Positions 5,664 to 7,054 of a stretch of DNA of 7,054 nucleotides are shown here, piece after piece; within the stretch, counting starts at the first letter, position 1; each line of letters begins with the position of its first letter. Both the position numbers and the translations under genes were made by a program. Below the pieces are notes generated by a model. The model made no database searches and was not told the origin of the DNA. It worked only from the letters and a program-made list of their open reading frames with translations. The stretch is taken from contig JAHFEP010000094.1 in NCBI GenBank assembly GCA_023248415.1, forward strand, positions 3,347 to 10,400, given 5' to 3'. The stretch is from Nitrospirota bacterium (GTDB taxonomy: Bacteria > Nitrospirota > CAKKRA01 > 9FT-COMBO-42-15).

Positions 5664-6531
5664 GAAAAAAGTTCTTATAACAGGCGCAAATGGCATGCTT
5701 GGAAGGGCGCTTGTTGAGAAATTAGGCGAAAGATATGCTGTAAAGGGTATTACAATAGACGATGCGGATATAACAGACCTTGATGCAATTGCAAAGGTAA
5801 TCACAAAAATAAAGCCTGCTCTTGTTATCCATGCTGCTGCTTATACAAAGGTGGATGAATGTGAAAGTAATATTTCCCTTGCATACAGGGTGAATGCCAT
5901 TGGCACACGAAATGTGGCAATTGCATGCCAGGGGATTGATGCCTCAATGGTATACATCAGCACAGACTATATTTTTGACGGGACAAAGGATTCACCTTAT
6001 GTTGAATTTGACCCTGCTAATCCATTGAGTATTTACGGCAACAGCAAGCTTGCAGGCGAGGTCTTTGTTCAGCAGGTATTAAGCCGATTTTATATTATCA
6101 GGACAGCATGGCTGTATGGCGAAGGCGGCGCCAATTTTGTGGATACTATTATCAATAAAGCAAAGACTGAAAAGCAGCTAAAAGTAGTTGATGACCAGAG
6201 AGGCTCGCCTACTTATACAAAGGATTTAGCAGATAAGATTGGCGAGGTTATCAGCAGAGAAGGATACGGTATCTATCATATTACAAACAGCGGCTCATGC
6301 TCGTGGTTTGAGTTTGCGAAGAAGATTGTTGAGATAAGTCTTAAAAAGAATAGGTCTTATATGACTTATAAGACCTCTATTGTTCCAATAAAGAGCAGCG
6401 AATTAAAAAGGCCAGCAAAAAGACCTGCCAATTCTGTTTTAAGAAATTTCATGCTTGAGCTTGAAGGCATATCTCTGATGAGGCATTGGGAGGAGGCGTT
6501 GAAATCCTATCTTAGCAATGGCGATTCATAA
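5635..6531 (+). CDS. rmlD: dTDP-4-dehydrorhamnose reductase
   Basis: Reduces dTDP-4-dehydro-L-rhamnose to dTDP-L-rhamnose with NAD(P)H, the last step of the pathway, in the cytoplasm. Numbering from ATG 5635 (298 residues): GANGMLG at 17-23, HAAAYTKVD, STD with T110 and D111, YGNSK with the catalytic pair Y134/K138, RTAWLYG, and RGSPT at 189-193, all family hallmarks. I give the ATG because it overlaps the rmlB stop and would couple translation. A GTG at 5659, with AAAGGG 6 nt upstream, would give 290 residues starting MKKKVLITGANG, which fits the family better; the eight extra residues are repeat-encoded. The last codons (NGDS) lie in the left arm of the downstream palindrome. With rmlB and the cupin gene it covers three of the four rhamnose-pathway positions; no rmlA is in the window. 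Confidence 0.95.
   Translation: MAKGKGQKVKKKVLITGANGMLGRALVEKLGERYAVKGITIDDADITDLDAIAKVITKIKPALVIHAAAYTKVDECESNISLAYRVNAIGTRNVAIACQGIDASMVYISTDYIFDGTKDSPYVEFDPANPLSIYGNSKLAGEVFVQQVLSRFYIIRTAWLYGEGGANFVDTIINKAKTEKQLKVVDDQRGSPTYTKDLADKIGEVISREGYGIYHITNSGSCSWFEFAKKIVEISLKKNRSYMTYKTSIVPIKSSELKRPAKRPANSVLRNFMLELEGISLMRHWEEALKSYLSNGDS
5647..5652 (+). promoter_or_regulatory. Candidate ribosome binding site for the alternative rmlD GTG start
   Basis: AAAGGG lies 6 nt before GTG 5659. The same AAAGGG occurs at 5619-5624, 10 nt before ATG 5635, because both belong to the tandem repeat. Spacing favours GTG; the codon type and overlap favour ATG. The repeat has in effect duplicated the initiation region. 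Confidence 0.4.
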
Positions 6532-6547
6532 ACCCTGTTAGAAGCAG

Positions 6548-6585
6548 GCACGAATTTACCTGCCTGTCGGCAGACAGGTTCGTGC
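6548..6585. repeat. Two-tier hairpin with TCGG loop
   Basis: GCACGAA (6548-6554) pairs with TTCGTGC (6579-6585). Inside, ACCTG (6558-6562) pairs with CAGGT (6575-6579) and CTG (6564-6566) with CAG (6571-6573), around the loop TCGG, with one C/A mismatch. T6579 can serve only one of the two tiers. Confidence 0.8.
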
Positions 6586-6588
6586 AAA

Positions 6589-6610
6589 AGGCACGGTTTA
6601 AACCGTGCCT
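6589..6610. repeat. 22-bp perfect palindrome without loop
   Basis: AGGCACGGTTT is followed immediately by its exact reverse complement. The perfect, spacer-free dyad is centred between 6599 and 6600. As RNA it could fold only with a loop taken from the TTTAAA centre. Nothing nearby suggests a regulator that would bind it. Confidence 0.9.
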
Positions 6611-6623
6611 ACAGGATGAGCTT

Positions 6624-7054
6624 CTAACGAGGTGAATCGCCCCTACGCGATTGTGTGACCTTCTCCAGCTTCTCCTTCTTTACCAGCGCTGAGACCCACT
6701 TGTCCTCTGGCTTGTATCTTGTATTAAGAAGCCCTTCAAATTCCATGCCTGATAATGGAAATGCGGTCATTGTTTTGAAGATAATGCCGTCTTTTGTCTC
6801 TTCATAAGTCTCTTTTGGATAGAATTCCTTCCATGCATTGATATAGCCTGTATATAATTCATCAGGCGTCATGTTTTTTGGTTTAAACACAACATTGGTT
6901 GTGGTGTATTTGGAAAGGTCTCTGTTAATAATTCTGTTTTCTGCCTCAAGCTTCTGGTGCAGCCTGCTGTTTGGATATGGCGTTAGTATCAGGAATTCAA
7001 TCTCATCAAATTCTGCTGCCTTTGCAAAGTTCACTGTATTTTCAAATACAGATT
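6624..7054 (-). CDS. C-terminal part of a probable cobalamin-binding-type radical SAM protein (5' end outside window)
   Basis: The frame is open to the window edge; 142 residues are visible. The segment FLILTPYPNSRLHQKLEAEN, followed by VVFKPKNMTPDELYTGYINAWKEFY, matches the end of the radical SAM barrel and the C-terminal region (DUF4070-like) of B12-type radical SAM enzymes, a group that includes hopanoid-modifying and BchE-like proteins. The CxxxCxxC motif and any B12 domain would lie upstream, so neither cofactor can be confirmed and the substrate cannot be guessed. The tail RRGDSPR is encoded by the palindromic repeat and is probably not native; the ancestral end may be near KKEKLEKV. 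The TAG stop (6624-6626) lies inside the inner right arm of the palindrome. It converges on rmlD, with stop codons about 92 nt apart. Confidence 0.7.
   Translation of the reverse strand, partial: SVFENTVNFAKAAEFDEIEFLILTPYPNSRLHQKLEAENRIINRDLSKYTTTNVVFKPKNMTPDELYTGYINAWKEFYPKETYEETKDGIIFKTMTAFPLSGMEFEGLLNTRYKPEDKWVSALVKKEKLEKVTQSRRGDSPR

Larger units (their letters stand above)
6520..6641. repeat. Composite nested palindrome at the convergent gene junction
   Basis: The outer arms GGCGATTCA (6520-6528) and TGAATCGCC (6633-6641) are perfect 9-bp complements. The next arms GTTAGAAGC (6537-6545) and GCTTCTAAC (6620-6628) are also perfect 9-bp complements. Enclosed are two adjacent hairpins at 6548-6585 and 6589-6610. 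The element covers the last codons and stop of rmlD and the last codons and TAG stop (6624-6626) of the minus-strand gene. It could act as a bidirectional end-of-transcript structure, but neither strand shows a U-tract after a stem, so a classical intrinsic terminator is not supported. Confidence 0.85.

Noticed and set aside
6589..6610. Operator for a dimeric regulator at the 22-bp palindrome
   Set aside because: It lies between the 3' ends of convergent genes, with no promoter nearby and no regulator gene, and looks like one part of a repeat element.
6540..6628. Insertion sequence between rmlD and the radical SAM gene
   Set aside because: The 9-bp terminal inverted repeats are suggestive, but there is no transposase and I see no target-site duplication; at most it is a non-autonomous palindromic element.

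Overview
The window is gene-dense, with a moderate base composition (GC in the low 40s by eye). It carries six complete genes and one 5'-truncated gene, all rightward, followed by one convergent, truncated gene. The proteins are ordinary bacterial housekeeping and cell-envelope enzymes. MEP isoprenoid enzymes, an RseP-type site-2 protease and dTDP-rhamnose genes point to a Gram-negative-type bacterium. Gene order, protein style and palindromic repeats suggest an uncultured Nitrospirota- or deltaproteobacteria-like lineage, but that placement is an inference and could be wrong.

Layout. Bases 1-2949 hold the end of cdsA (CDP-diacylglycerol synthesis), dxr (MEP pathway) and rseP (intramembrane protease), with junctions of 0 and 4 nt, so almost certainly one operon. 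Bases 2950-3093 are a non-coding gap filled by a nested palindromic repeat. Bases 3094-6531 hold ispG (MEP pathway), a short cupin protein of the dTDP-4-dehydrorhamnose 3,5-epimerase (RmlC) family, rmlB and rmlD, again tightly packed. A second nested palindrome (6520-6641) lies at the convergent junction and reaches into the 3' ends of both flanking genes. The minus-strand gene (6624 to the window edge) is the C-terminus of a probable cobalamin-type radical SAM protein.

How the genes fit together. dxr and ispG make isoprenoid precursors, which feed undecaprenyl phosphate among other products. cdsA makes the phospholipid precursor and RseP handles envelope signalling. RmlB, RmlD and perhaps the cupin protein make dTDP-L-rhamnose for surface polysaccharide. 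The theme is envelope precursor supply. No rmlA is visible.

I found no new multi-gene system. The unexplained structure is in the repeats: two composite palindromes of about 115-120 bp with the same nested layout, and a purine-rich repeat. That repeat occurs inside rmlB and again at the rmlB/rmlD junction, and is read in three different frames. The cupin protein also lacks several residues expected of a classical RmlC. I see no tRNA, rRNA, CRISPR array, transposase or confident intrinsic terminator.
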